Shown: piece after piece, positions 24,368 through 32,803 of the stretch
How positions within the stretch are numbered: position 1 is the first letter of the stretch
How the letters are laid out: each line of letters starts with the position of its first letter
Origin: JAFECT01 sp964432415
GTDB taxonomy: Bacteria > Pseudomonadota > Alphaproteobacteria > Caulobacterales > Caulobacteraceae
Reading direction: 5' to 3'
NCBI GenBank assembly: GCA_964432415.1
Contig: CAYSNW010000013.1
Location: 8,529-72,528, forward strand
DNA length: 64,000 bases
The notes under the pieces: model-generated
What the model saw: only the letters and a program-made list of their open reading frames with translations
Told to the model about the DNA's origin: nothing
Database searches by the model: none
Translations under genes and position numbers: made by a program

Positions 24368-26195
24368 GGGCCAGAAGCGCGGTCAGGGCGCCGGGGGTGA
24401 CCCCCTCGATGCGCCCAGCCTGGCCCAGCGTCAGGGGCCGGACCGCCGAAAGCTTCTCGCGGCACTCGTTGGACAGGCCCCCGATCGCCGCATAGTCGAG
24501 ATCGGCGGGCAGGCGCAGGTCCTCCTCGCGATGGAAGGCCGCCGCGTCCGCTGCCTGGCGGTCGAGATAGCCGGCATACAGTGCGTCGATCTCGATCTGC
24601 TCCACCGCCTCGCGCGGCCATTCGGCCAGTTCAGGCCAGACGCCAGCGAAGCGTTCGACGCTCGCGCCGGTGTAGGCCAGGAGTTGCAGCAGGGAACGCT
24701 TCTGGCCGTCCGGATTGACGGTAAGACCGACCTCGGAGGCCTGTTTCGGCGTCAATGTCATGGCCTGGGCGCGAGCCCGGGCGTGGTCGATCGCCGACTG
24801 CTTTTCGCCAAAGCGTGCAAGGCGTTCCGCGCCCACGACGCCGAGGACGCCGCCACGTTGAGTCAACCGTTGATCGGCGTTGTCGGCCCGGAGCGTCAGG
24901 CGGAACTCGGCGCGGCTGGTGAACATGCGGTAGGGCTCGGTCACGCCGCGGGTCACCAGGTCGTCGATCATCACTCCGAGGTAGGCTTCATCGCGGGCGA
25001 AGGTCACCGCCTCCTGGCCCCCCGCGGCGCGGGCCGCGTTCAGTCCGGCGACCAGGCCCTGGGCTCCCGCCTCTTCATAGCCGGTCGTTCCGTTGATCTG
25101 GCCGGCGAGGTAGAGGCCGCCCAGACGCTTGGTCTCCAGCGTCGGGTAGAGCTCACGGGGATCGACATAGTCGTATTCGATGGCGTAGCCGTAGCGGCGC
25201 ACCTCGACCTGTTCGAGGCCCACGATCGTGCGCAGGAACAGGCCTTGCGTCTCCTCCGACACCGAGGTCGAGATGCCGTTAGGGTAGACGGTGTCGTCGT
25301 CCAGGCCCTCGGGCTCCAGAAAGATCTGGTGGCTCGACTTGTCGGCGAAACGCACCACCTTGTCCTCGATCGAGGGGCAGTAGCGCGGGCCGCGCCCAGA
25401 CAACTTACCGCCGTAGACCGCCGATTCCCCCAGCCGCTCGGCGATGATCCGGTGGGTCTCCGCATTGGTCCAGGTGATGCCGCAGGCGACCTGGGGCGTG
25501 GTGATGGCCGGGGTCAGGAAGGAGAAGGGCACAGGCTCGGCGTCGCCAGGCTGCATCTCCAGCCGATCCCAGGCGATGGTCGAGCCGACCAGCCGCGCGG
25601 GGGTGCCGGTCTTCAGCCGGCCCATGCGCAAACCCAGGCCGTACAGGCGATCGGACAGGCCGATAGCCGGCGCCTCGCCGACCCGGCCGGCGGCGATCCG
25701 GGTGTCGCCCAGGTGGATGACGCCCTTCAGAAAGGTGCCGGTGGTCAGGACTATGCGTGGGGCGGCGTAGACCGCTCCCGACGCGCCAACCACCCCGGTG
25801 ACCTTGTCGCCCTCGACCCGAAGGTCCTCGACCGCCTCAGCCCGGACTTCAAGGTTCGGATAGTCCAGCAGCTCGGCCTGCATGGCCTCGCGATAGAGCT
25901 TGCGGTCGATCTGGGCCCGGGGGCCGCGCACAGCCGGTCCCTTGGAGCGGTTGAGCAGGCGGAACTGGATGCCCGCCCGGTCAGCCAGACGGCCCATCAG
26001 GCCGTCCAGGGCGTCGATCTCGCGCACCAGGTGGCCCTTGCCCAGCCCGCCGATGGCCGGATTGCACGACATCTCGCCCAGGGTCTCGATCCGGTGGGTG
26101 AGCAGCAGGGTGCGGGCGCCCACGCGCGCCGCGGCGGCCGCGGCTTCACAGCCGGCGTGCCCCCCTCCGATCACGATCACATCCCAGGTCGACAT
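24336..26195 (-). CDS. mnmG: tRNA U34 carboxymethylaminomethyl enzyme MnmG
   Basis: 619-residue MnmG (GidA), partner of MnmE in modifying U34 of tRNAs. The N-terminal FAD motif I-G-G-G-H-A-G at 9-15, the CNPAIGGLGKGHLVREIDALDGLMG block (about 45-69) and the C-terminal helical domain are complete. First gene of the mnmG-rsmG-parA-parB operon. Its promoter must lie in the 135-nt gap that also holds an mnmE terminator and parS. Confidence 0.97.
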   Translation of the reverse strand: MSTWDVIVIGGGHAGCEAAAAAARVGARTLLLTHRIETLGEMSCNPAIGGLGKGHLVREIDALDGLMGRLADRAGIQFRLLNRSKGPAVRGPRAQIDRKLYREAMQAELLDYPNLEVRAEAVEDLRVEGDKVTGVVGASGAVYAAPRIVLTTGTFLKGVIHLGDTRIAAGRVGEAPAIGLSDRLYGLGLRMGRLKTGTPARLVGSTIAWDRLEMQPGDAEPVPFSFLTPAITTPQVACGITWTNAETHRIIAERLGESAVYGGKLSGRGPRYCPSIEDKVVRFADKSSHQIFLEPEGLDDDTVYPNGISTSVSEETQGLFLRTIVGLEQVEVRRYGYAIEYDYVDPRELYPTLETKRLGGLYLAGQINGTTGYEEAGAQGLVAGLNAARAAGGQEAVTFARDEAYLGVMIDDLVTRGVTEPYRMFTSRAEFRLTLRADNADQRLTQRGGVLGVVGAERLARFGEKQSAIDHARARAQAMTLTPKQASEVGLTVNPDGQKRSLLQLLAYTGASVERFAGVWPELAEWPREAVEQIEIDALYAGYLDRQAADAAAFHREEDLRLPADLDYAAIGGLSNECREKLSAVRPLTLGQAGRIEGVTPGALTALLAHVRRFGARAA

Positions 26196-26222
26196 CTGTT
26201 GCGGGCCAGGCTTCCGGGCGAT

Positions 26223-26249
26223 GAAAAACGCCCCCGACGGGCGGGGGCG
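26223..26249 (-). terminator. Intrinsic terminator after mnmE
   Basis: Read on the minus strand, CGCCCCCG and CGGGGGCG form an 8-bp stem with a short loop, followed by TTTTTC. It lies between the mnmE stop (26331) and the mnmG start (26195), so mnmE transcription ends here and mnmG needs its own promoter or read-through. Confidence 0.8.
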
Positions 26250-26313
26250 GAACCGATCCGGCTATAGCAGACCGGGGGCGCAGGGTCGACTCGCCTGTCG
26301 GGGGATGCGGGGC

Positions 26314-26329
26314 TGTTTCACGTGAAACA
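26314..26329. promoter_or_regulatory. parS: parS centromere site (perfect palindrome)
   Basis: TGTTTCACGTGAAACA, a perfect 16-bp palindrome matching the conserved ParB-binding parS consensus, 1 nt beyond the mnmE stop and between mnmE and mnmG. It is about 2.6 kb from parA and about 7.6 kb from the proposed origin, matching the known distance of about 8 kb in Caulobacter. Confidence 0.95.
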
Positions 26330-26330
26330 T

Positions 26331-27680
26331 TCACTTGCCGATGCAGAAGCTCGCGAACACCACATCGAGCACATCTTCCATGTCGACGCGCCCGGCGACC
26401 CGCTCCAGGGCGCGCGCCGCCAGCCGCAGGTCCTCCGCCGCCAGCTCCGGGCCCAGCTCCAGACCCTGCAGTCCGCGCTCGAAATGGGCCCGGGCCTCGG
26501 TCAGCCGCTGCCGGTGCCGCAGTCGGGTCACGGCCGGGAAGTCCGCGCCGGACAGGTCGCCCACAACCCGGTCGGTCAAGCGGCGTTCCAACTCCTCGAT
26601 CCCAGCCTCCGTGACCGCGCTCAACTCAACCACCCCAAGACCCAGGCGATCCGCCTCGGCCCGGGCCGAGGCGGCGGAAGGCCCCCCCGGGAGGTCCGCC
26701 TTGTTCAGGATCAGCAGATCCCCGGGACGCAGCAGGTCCGCCGCCTCCCGCCAGGCCTCGCCGCCGACGGAGCCGTCCACCACCCACAGCCGCATCGCCG
26801 CCGCATCCGCGGCCGCCCGGGCCCGTCGCACGCCCTCGGCCTCGATCGCCTCGCCGGTGACTCGCAATCCCGCGGTGTCCGACAGCCAGACCCGATAGCC
26901 CTCGAGCTGGAAACTGGCCTCGATCACATCGCGGGTCGTCCCCGCCACCGGGGTCACGATAGCCGCTTCCCGCCGGACCAGGCGATTGAAAAGGCTGGAC
27001 TTCCCGGCGTTGGGCGCGCCGACGACCGCGACACGGAACCCCTCACGCACCCGCTCGCCCCGATCGGCGCCGGCCAGGGCCCGGTCGATGTCGGCGATCA
27101 GGCCCGTGATCACAGGACCGGTCCGGGCGGCGAGCCTGCCGGGCAGGTCGTCATCCGGGAAATCGATTTCCGCCTCAAGCAGGGCCAGGGTCTCCACGAG
27201 GGTGGTGCGCCAAGCGCCGTAGCGCCGCCCGAGCGCCCCCTCCAGCTGGTCCAGGGCCTGGCGCCGCTGGGCTTCGGTTTCCGCATCGACCAGATCGGCG
27301 ATCGCCTCGGCCTGGGTCAGGTCCAGCTTGCCGTGCTCGAAGGCCCGGCGGGTGAACTCACCGGCCTCGGCGGGGCGCAGGCCGATATCCGAAAGAGCCT
27401 CGCCGAGCGCCCCCACGACTGCGCGGCCGCCGTGAAGGTGCAGTTCGACACAGTCCTCGCCGGTGTAGCTCCCCGGTCCCGGCATCCACAGCACGAGGGC
27501 CTGGTCCAGCTCAGCCCCGCCAACGTCCTTCAATCGGCGCACCGCAGCCTGTCTCGGGGCGGGCCGGCGCCCGGCGGTCAGGCGGTCGAGTGCTTCCCCG
27601 GCGGCGGGGCCGGACAGGCGCACCACCGCCACCGCCGCCCGGCCGGGCGCGGTGGCCAAGGCGAAGATGGTGTCGTTCAC
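26331..27680 (-). CDS. mnmE: tRNA modification GTPase MnmE
   Basis: 449-residue MnmE (TrmE/ThdF). Formyl-THF-binding N-domain (about 1-118), helical domain, inserted G domain with P-loop G-A-P-N-A-G-K-S at 221-228, DTAG and NKAD motifs, and the C-terminal C-I-G-K (446-449) that supplies the modification Cys. Works with MnmG on tRNA U34. Start overlaps the end of the DUF6489 gene by 4 nt. Confidence 0.96.
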   Translation of the reverse strand: MNDTIFALATAPGRAAVAVVRLSGPAAGEALDRLTAGRRPAPRQAAVRRLKDVGGAELDQALVLWMPGPGSYTGEDCVELHLHGGRAVVGALGEALSDIGLRPAEAGEFTRRAFEHGKLDLTQAEAIADLVDAETEAQRRQALDQLEGALGRRYGAWRTTLVETLALLEAEIDFPDDDLPGRLAARTGPVITGLIADIDRALAGADRGERVREGFRVAVVGAPNAGKSSLFNRLVRREAAIVTPVAGTTRDVIEASFQLEGYRVWLSDTAGLRVTGEAIEAEGVRRARAAADAAAMRLWVVDGSVGGEAWREAADLLRPGDLLILNKADLPGGPSAASARAEADRLGLGVVELSAVTEAGIEELERRLTDRVVGDLSGADFPAVTRLRHRQRLTEARAHFERGLQGLELGPELAAEDLRLAARALERVAGRVDMEDVLDVVFASFCIGK

Positions 27681-27925
27681 GCCTTGTCGGAGCCGCTCGC
27701 GGAGGTGGCCGCCGCGGTCATCAGCTTGCGGAACTGGTCCTGGGCCTGCATGCCGAAGGCCGTCCAGGTCTTCATCAGTTCATCGGGCTGCAGGGCCGCG
27801 ATATTGGCGTCCATGCGCGATTTCATCTCGGCCACCAGCTGCTCGTTCAGGGTGGTCACGTCCGGCAGGCCCAGGAAGGCGCGGGCCTCAGCGGGCGTGC
27901 ACTCGGCCTCGATCTTGACTTTCAT
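27677..27925 (-). CDS. DUF6489-like small protein
   Basis: 82-residue helical, charged protein (MKVKIEAECTPAEARAFLGLPDVTTLNEQLVAEM...). I associate it with the alphaproteobacterial DUF6489 family, but that name is from memory. No known function. It resembles phasin-like small helical proteins in its DELMKTWTAFGMQAQDQFRKLM segment. It is coupled to mnmE by a 4-nt overlap and divergent from the dienelactone hydrolase gene. Confidence 0.7.
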   Translation of the reverse strand: MKVKIEAECTPAEARAFLGLPDVTTLNEQLVAEMKSRMDANIAALQPDELMKTWTAFGMQAQDQFRKLMTAAATSASGSDKA

Positions 27926-27996
27926 CGGCTCGTCCCTGTCCTAACCAGCGCCGCGCCGTCCCGACGCAGCTCGACCCTAACCTACAGGAACACGCG

Positions 27997-28698
27997 ATGC
28001 CCAACCAACGCTGGACGATCAAGACCTCCGACGGCGAATTCGGCGCCTATGTCGCAACCCCGGAAGGGCAGGGGCCCTGGCCCGCGGTGGTGGTGATCCA
28101 GGAGATCTTCGGGGTGAACCGGTTCGTGCGCGAGGTCGCCGACCGCATGGCGGGCCTGGGTTACGTGGCTGTGGCGCCCGACCTGTTCTGGCGCATCGAG
28201 CCGGGCGTCGACATCACCGACCAGACCCCGGAGGAGTGGAAACAGGCCTTCGGCTACTACCAGGCCTTCAACGTCGACAAGGGCGTGGCCGACATCGCCG
28301 CAACGATCGCGGCCGCCCGGGCGCGGCCGGACGTGTCCGGCAAGGTCGGGGCGGTCGGCTATTGCCTGGGCGGGCTGCTGGCCTTCCTGACCGCGGCGCG
28401 CACCGACGTGGACGCCACCGTCTCCTACTACGGCGGCGGCACCGACGGTCGTCTCGGCGAGGCGGGCGGCATCAGCAAGCCCCTGCTCATCCACCTGGCC
28501 GGCCAGGACGAGTACATTCCCGAGGCGGCCCAGGCGAAGATCAAGGAGGCCCTGAAGGGCATGCCCGGCGTCGAGATTCACATCTATCCCGGCCGCGACC
28601 ACGCCTTCACCCGCACCGGCGGCGCCAACTACGACGCGGCCGACGCCCAGCTGGCCAACGGCCGCACAGCGGCTTTCTTCAAGCGGAACCTCGGCTGA
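27997..28698 (+). CDS. Dienelactone hydrolase-family protein
   Basis: 233-residue alpha/beta-hydrolase of the dienelactone hydrolase family. Cys nucleophile Cys123 in the GYCLGG elbow, conserved Glu36 in VVIQEIFGVN, and acid/base in AGQDEYIP and GRDHAFTR. This is the Cys-Asp-His triad arrangement. Probable cytoplasmic carboxymethylene-butenolidase-like hydrolase, but many members have other ester substrates. The next gene (qor) shares one base with its stop. Confidence 0.88.
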   Translation: MPNQRWTIKTSDGEFGAYVATPEGQGPWPAVVVIQEIFGVNRFVREVADRMAGLGYVAVAPDLFWRIEPGVDITDQTPEEWKQAFGYYQAFNVDKGVADIAATIAAARARPDVSGKVGAVGYCLGGLLAFLTAARTDVDATVSYYGGGTDGRLGEAGGISKPLLIHLAGQDEYIPEAAQAKIKEALKGMPGVEIHIYPGRDHAFTRTGGANYDAADAQLANGRTAAFFKRNLG

Positions 28699-29666
28699 TG
28701 CGCGCTGTCATCGTCGCCCAGGCCGGCGGGCCGGAGGTCCTGGAGCTCCAGGACATCGAGACGCCGGAACCGGGTCCCGGCCAGATCCGGGTTCGCCACG
28801 AAGCCATCGGCCTCAACTTCATCGAGGTCTATCAACGCTCGGGCCTCTACCCGCTGACCTATCCGAGCCGCCTCGGCCAGGAAGCCGCCGGGGTCGTGGA
28901 GGCCGTGGGTTCGGGCGTCACCCGCTTCGCGGCGGGCGATCGGGTCGCCTATGCCGGAACCGCCGGATCCTACGCCGACGCCAATCTGGTCCTGGCCGAC
29001 CGGGCGGTTCGAATCCCGGCGAGGGTCTCCTCTGAGGTCGGCGCCGCCAGCCTCCTAAAGGGCATGACCGCCGAATTCCTGCTGCGGCGAACGTTTCACG
29101 TGAAACAGGGCCATCCCGTCCTGGTCCACGCCGCGGCCGGCGGCGTCGGGTCGATCCTGACCCAGTGGGCGAGGGCGCTGGGCGCCATGGTGATCGGCGC
29201 CGTCGGATCGGCGGCCAAGGCCGAGATCGCCGCGCGCCAGGGCTGTGACCAGGTGCTGATCTACGGCCAGGACGATATCGCCGAGCGCTGCAAGGCCCTG
29301 ACCGGCGGAAAGGGCGTCGCCGTCGCCTACGACTCCGTGGGCAAGGACACCTTTGAGGCCTCGCTCTCCAGCCTGGCCCGGCGCGGCATGATGGTCAGCT
29401 TCGGCAACGCCTCGGGCCCGGCGCCGGCGATCGAGCCGCTGCGGCTGTCGCGCGGCGGCTCCCTGTTCCTGACCCGTCCGACCCTGTTCGACTACATCGC
29501 CTCGACCGAAGAGCTGGACGCCTCGGCCGCCGCCCTGTTCGAGATGATCGGGTCGGGCGCGGTGAAGATCGAGATCGGGCAGCGGTTCGCACTCGCCGAT
29601 GTCCGCAAGGCCCATGAGGCCCTGACCAGCCGCCAGACCACCGGCTCTACCGTGATCATTCCCTGA
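28698..29666 (+). CDS. qor: NADPH:quinone oxidoreductase
   Basis: 322-residue zinc-free medium-chain reductase of the quinone oxidoreductase class. N-terminal GroES-like fold (GPGQIRVRHEAIGLNFIEVYQRSGLYP, LGQEAAGVVEAVGSGV) and NADPH Rossmann segment HAAAGGVGSILTQWARALGAMVIG. No zinc-binding Cys/His set. Its codons for R-T-F-H-V-K-Q-G contain a parS site (29092-29107), so the coding sequence is constrained by segregation. Terminated by a hairpin after 29690. Confidence 0.9.
   Translation: MRAVIVAQAGGPEVLELQDIETPEPGPGQIRVRHEAIGLNFIEVYQRSGLYPLTYPSRLGQEAAGVVEAVGSGVTRFAAGDRVAYAGTAGSYADANLVLADRAVRIPARVSSEVGAASLLKGMTAEFLLRRTFHVKQGHPVLVHAAAGGVGSILTQWARALGAMVIGAVGSAAKAEIAARQGCDQVLIYGQDDIAERCKALTGGKGVAVAYDSVGKDTFEASLSSLARRGMMVSFGNASGPAPAIEPLRLSRGGSLFLTRPTLFDYIASTEELDASAAALFEMIGSGAVKIEIGQRFALADVRKAHEALTSRQTTGSTVIIP
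29092..29107. promoter_or_regulatory. parS: parS site inside qor coding sequence
   Basis: CGTTTCACGTGAAACA, core GTTTCACGTGAAAC perfect, first base differing from the 26,314 copy. It lies within qor in frame (Thr-Phe-His-Val-Lys-Gln), and is about 4.9 kb from the proposed origin. Confidence 0.92.
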
Positions 29667-29695
29667 GGCCCTGAGCCTCGGAAGCGGGCACGAAA

Positions 29696-29723
29696 AAGGG
29701 GGCGGAAAAACATCCGCCCCCTT
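29696..29723. terminator. Bidirectional intrinsic terminator between qor and rho
   Basis: AAGGGGGCGGA (29696-29706) pairs perfectly with TCCGCCCCCTT (29713-29723). On the minus strand the stem is followed by TTTTTCG, a good terminator for rho. On the plus strand the trailing T-run is short, a weaker terminator for qor. Confidence 0.8.
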
Positions 29724-29750
29724 CGCCGTCTCTGGTCCGGGCAGAAACCC

Positions 29751-31061
29751 CTAGGTGTTCATGCTCTGGAAGAATTCGGCGTTGTTCTTGGTCTGGCGCA
29801 GCTTGTCGATCAGGAACTCGATGGCGTCCTGGGGACCCATGGGGTTCAGGATGCGGCGAAGCACGTAGGTCTTCTGCAGGATGTCCTTGGGCGTGATCAG
29901 CTCTTCCTTGCGGGTGCCGGACTTCAGCACGTCGATGGCCGGGAAGATGCGCTTGTCCGCGACCTTGCGGTCCAGGATGATTTCCGAGTTACCGGTGCCC
30001 TTGAACTCTTCGAAGATCACCTCGTCCATGCGCGAGCCGGTGTCGATCAGGGCGGTGGCGATGATGGTCAGGGAGCCGCCTTCCTCGATGTTACGCGCAG
30101 CGCCGAAGAAGCGCTTGGGACGCTGCAGGGCGTTGGCGTCCACGCCGCCGGTCAGGACCTTGCCCGAGGACGGCACGGTGGTGTTGTAGGCGCGGCCCAG
30201 GCGGGTGACCGAGTCCAGCAGGATCACCACGTCGCGCTTGTGCTCGACCAGGCGCTTGGCCTTTTCGATCACCATCTCGGCCACGGCCACGTGGCGCGTC
30301 GCGGGTTCGTCGAAGGTGGAGGAGATCACCTCGCCCTTCACGGTGCGCTGCATATCGGTGACTTCCTCGGGCCGTTCGTCGATGAGCAGCACGATCAGGA
30401 AGCATTCCGGGTGGTTGGTCTCGATCGACTTGGCGATGTTCTGCAGCATCACCGTCTTGCCGACCCGCGGCGGCGCCACGATCAGGCAGCGCTGGCCCTT
30501 GCCGAGCGGCGTGACGATATCGATGATCCGGCCCGAACGGTCCTTCAGGGTCGGGTCCTCGATCTCCATGCTCAGCCGCTGGTCGGGATAGAGCGGGGTC
30601 AGGTTGTCGAAGTGGACCTTGTGGCGGACGTTTTCCGGGTCCTCGAAATTGATCTGGTCGACCTTGACCAGGGCGAAATAGCGTTCGCCCTCGCGGGGGC
30701 TGCGCACCGAGCCCTCGACCGTGTCGCCGGTGCGCAGACCGTAGCGGCGGATCTGGGAGGGGGAGACGTAGATGTCGTCGGGGCCGGCCAGGTAGTTGGC
30801 TTCCGGGCTGCGCAGGAAGCCGAAGCCGTCCTGCAGCACTTCCAAGGAGCCGGAGCCGGAGATTTCGGTGCCCTCGTCGGCCAGGGCCTTGAGGATGGCG
30901 AACATCATGTCCTGCTTGCGCAGGGTGGATGCGTTCTCGATTTCCAGCGCCTCGGCGGTGGCCAAGAGGTCGGTGGGGGACTTGTCCTTCAACTCCTGCA
31001 GCGACATGCGCTGGGTCGACAGGATTTCGGCCTCCGGCTCGAAAGCGGATTCGTCAGTCAT
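29751..31061 (-). CDS. rho: Transcription termination factor Rho
   Basis: 436-residue hexameric RNA helicase. N-terminal helical and cold-shock OB domain for C-rich RNA (about 25-130, GFGFLRS at 79-85), Walker A A-P-P-R-V-G-K-T at 196-203 and the conserved LLDSVTRLGRAYN segment, arginine-rich Q/R-loops downstream. A 221-nt leader separates it from hemJ and contains a hairpin (about 31,091-31,108) just ahead of the start. Rho commonly autoregulates through its leader. Followed by an intrinsic terminator. Confidence 0.97.
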   Translation of the reverse strand: MTDESAFEPEAEILSTQRMSLQELKDKSPTDLLATAEALEIENASTLRKQDMMFAILKALADEGTEISGSGSLEVLQDGFGFLRSPEANYLAGPDDIYVSPSQIRRYGLRTGDTVEGSVRSPREGERYFALVKVDQINFEDPENVRHKVHFDNLTPLYPDQRLSMEIEDPTLKDRSGRIIDIVTPLGKGQRCLIVAPPRVGKTVMLQNIAKSIETNHPECFLIVLLIDERPEEVTDMQRTVKGEVISSTFDEPATRHVAVAEMVIEKAKRLVEHKRDVVILLDSVTRLGRAYNTTVPSSGKVLTGGVDANALQRPKRFFGAARNIEEGGSLTIIATALIDTGSRMDEVIFEEFKGTGNSEIILDRKVADKRIFPAIDVLKSGTRKEELITPKDILQKTYVLRRILNPMGPQDAIEFLIDKLRQTKNNAEFFQSMNT

Positions 31062-31282
31062 GGGTAGGTTTCACTCGTCGTGCGACCGGACAGGACATCC
31101 GGCCATGGCTTGGTTTGGAGACGCGCCTTGGGTCGCGAATGCGAGGCGCGGGAGGGGAGGGACGACCTCGCCCGGACGGGCGGCGGCGGTTCCTCCTTAA
31201 GAGAGGCGACGCAGAGCCTGCGTCTCAGGGGCCACGGGAACCACACGCAGGCGGTGGCGTCAAGCGGACAGGAGGTCCCGCC

Positions 31283-31750
31283 TCAGCCGCCGAACTCGGT
31301 GGTCACCGCCAGCACCATGATGATCGCGGCCAGGAACGGCAGCTCGTTGACCATCCGCCAGAACTTTTCCGGGCGCGTGTTGGCGTGGGCGGCGAAGCGC
31401 TTCCTCGCGATCGCCAGATAGTGATGCCAGCCGGTCAGGAAAAGCACCCCCGACAGCTTGGTCAGCATCCAGGGTCGGGTGACGAACGCGCCGATCGGGG
31501 CCCAGACGCCGTGGCCATAGCCGCGGCTGCGGATCCAGATCAGGGTCAGTCCCAGAATCCAGGCCACGATCATCGCCGGATTCATGATGATTTGCAGTAA
31601 CTTACGCTCCATGGTCTGGAACGTCTCGTCCATCTCCGAACCCGGCGTGGCGCGGGTGTGATAGGCGAACAGCCTCGGCAGGTAGAGCAGTCCGGCCATC
31701 CAGGCGATCACCGCCAGGATATGCAGGCCCCGGATCAGGTCGTAGTTCAT
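31283..31750 (-). CDS. hemJ: Protoporphyrinogen oxidase HemJ
   Basis: 155-residue four-helix membrane protein of the HemJ/UPF0093 (CopD-related) family. Diagnostic are the YDLIRGLHILAVIAWMAGLLYLPRLFAYH N-terminus with conserved His10 and MERKLL, then KLSGVLFLTGWHHYLA and NELPFLAAIIMVLAV. It oxidises protoporphyrinogen IX, with cofactor haem. Its start overlaps the hemH stop by 4 nt, giving hemE-hemH-hemJ, three consecutive late haem-synthesis steps. Confidence 0.93.
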   Translation of the reverse strand: MNYDLIRGLHILAVIAWMAGLLYLPRLFAYHTRATPGSEMDETFQTMERKLLQIIMNPAMIVAWILGLTLIWIRSRGYGHGVWAPIGAFVTRPWMLTKLSGVLFLTGWHHYLAIARKRFAAHANTRPEKFWRMVNELPFLAAIIMVLAVTTEFGG

Positions 31751-32799
31751 GCGGCGCTCCTGACGGCCGCCCGGCTCGGGCAGCCCGCGTATCCGGCCCC
31801 GCACCAGCGCGCGCCGTCGGCCGAGGCGACACAGGCCGGCCGGCTAAGGGTTTCCCGGACCATGCGCGCCAGTCCCTCGATGAACGGCGGCGTGATCCCC
31901 AGCGTCGGGACCCGGATGTAGACCCCCATCCCGAGCGAACGGGCCAGCTCGGCATATTCATGGTCCAGTTCGACCAGGGTCTCCACATGTTCGGAGACGA
32001 AGGCGATCGGGCAGACGACCACGCCCAGCCCCTCCGCGGCGGCTTCGGTGATGGCTTCGACGGTCGAAGGGCCGATCCATTTCAGCGGCCCCACCCGGCT
32101 CTGGTAGCAGACCTTCCAGTCCCAGCCGCCGCCCAGGCGCGCGGCGATGGCCCGAGCGCCCGCCTCAACCTGGCTCTGGTAAGGATCGCCCGCGGCGATG
32201 ACCTTTTCCGGCAGGCCATGGGCGGAGAACAGCAGGCGCACCCGCTTGGGTTTTCCGGCGCTCGCCCAGGTCGCCTTGATGGCCGAGGCGTAGCCCCCCA
32301 CGACGCCGGCGTCGTCGGGATAGCAGCAGATCGTCCTGACCTCGCCCGGTCCGCGATAGACCTCGCGCCAGCGTTTGAGCGACGAGGCCGTCGTGGTGGT
32401 GGAGAACTGCGGATAGAGCGGCAGCAGCAGAACCTCGTCCGGAGCGAAGGCCTCGACCGCCCGCGCGGCGTCCTCGGTGAAAGGCTTCCAGTGGCGCATG
32501 GCGATGAAGACCCGACTCTCCGTCTCGGGCGTCAGCTGCCCTAGCGCCGCTTCCAGGGCCTCGGCCTGGGCCCGGGTCTCGGGCAGGATCGGCGAGCCGC
32601 CGCCCATCAGCGCATAGTTGGCCCGCGCCGCCCTGGCCCGGGTGCGCGAGATCAGCGCCGCCAGCGCCAGCCGGACCGGTCCCGGCGCCCCGATGATCGC
32701 GGGATCGTTGAACAGGTTGAACAGGAAGGGGCGCACCGCCTCGGGGCCGTCGGGCCCGCCGAGGTTGAAAAGCACCACCGCGACCCGGCGTTTCGCCAT
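31747..32799 (-). CDS. hemH: Ferrochelatase
   Basis: 350-residue ferrochelatase inserting Fe2+ into protoporphyrin IX. Conserved features: VVLFNLGGPDGPEAVRPFL, SAHGLPEKVIAAGDPY (catalytic His), CYQSRVGPLKWIGPST and the SEHVETLVELDHEY segment. A Cys-containing C-terminal tail (CVASADGARWCGAGYAGCPSR) could hold a [2Fe-2S] centre, as in some alphaproteobacterial enzymes, but this is inference. Second gene of the hemE-hemH-hemJ set, 4 nt after hemE. Confidence 0.95.
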   Translation of the reverse strand: MAKRRVAVVLFNLGGPDGPEAVRPFLFNLFNDPAIIGAPGPVRLALAALISRTRARAARANYALMGGGSPILPETRAQAEALEAALGQLTPETESRVFIAMRHWKPFTEDAARAVEAFAPDEVLLLPLYPQFSTTTTASSLKRWREVYRGPGEVRTICCYPDDAGVVGGYASAIKATWASAGKPKRVRLLFSAHGLPEKVIAAGDPYQSQVEAGARAIAARLGGGWDWKVCYQSRVGPLKWIGPSTVEAITEAAAEGLGVVVCPIAFVSEHVETLVELDHEYAELARSLGMGVYIRVPTLGITPPFIEGLARMVRETLSRPACVASADGARWCGAGYAGCPSRAAVRSAA

Positions 32800-32803
32800 C
32801 CGC

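Noticed and set aside
24318..26267. 649-residue plus-strand frame opposite mnmG
   Set aside because: Mirror frame of mnmG. No ribosome site and no recognisable family.
31190..31201. TTAAGGAGG-like ribosome site on the minus strand
   Set aside because: No start codon follows within 15 nt and the only frame (31058-31246) is Arg/Pro-rich, so it is probably accidental or part of the rho leader.
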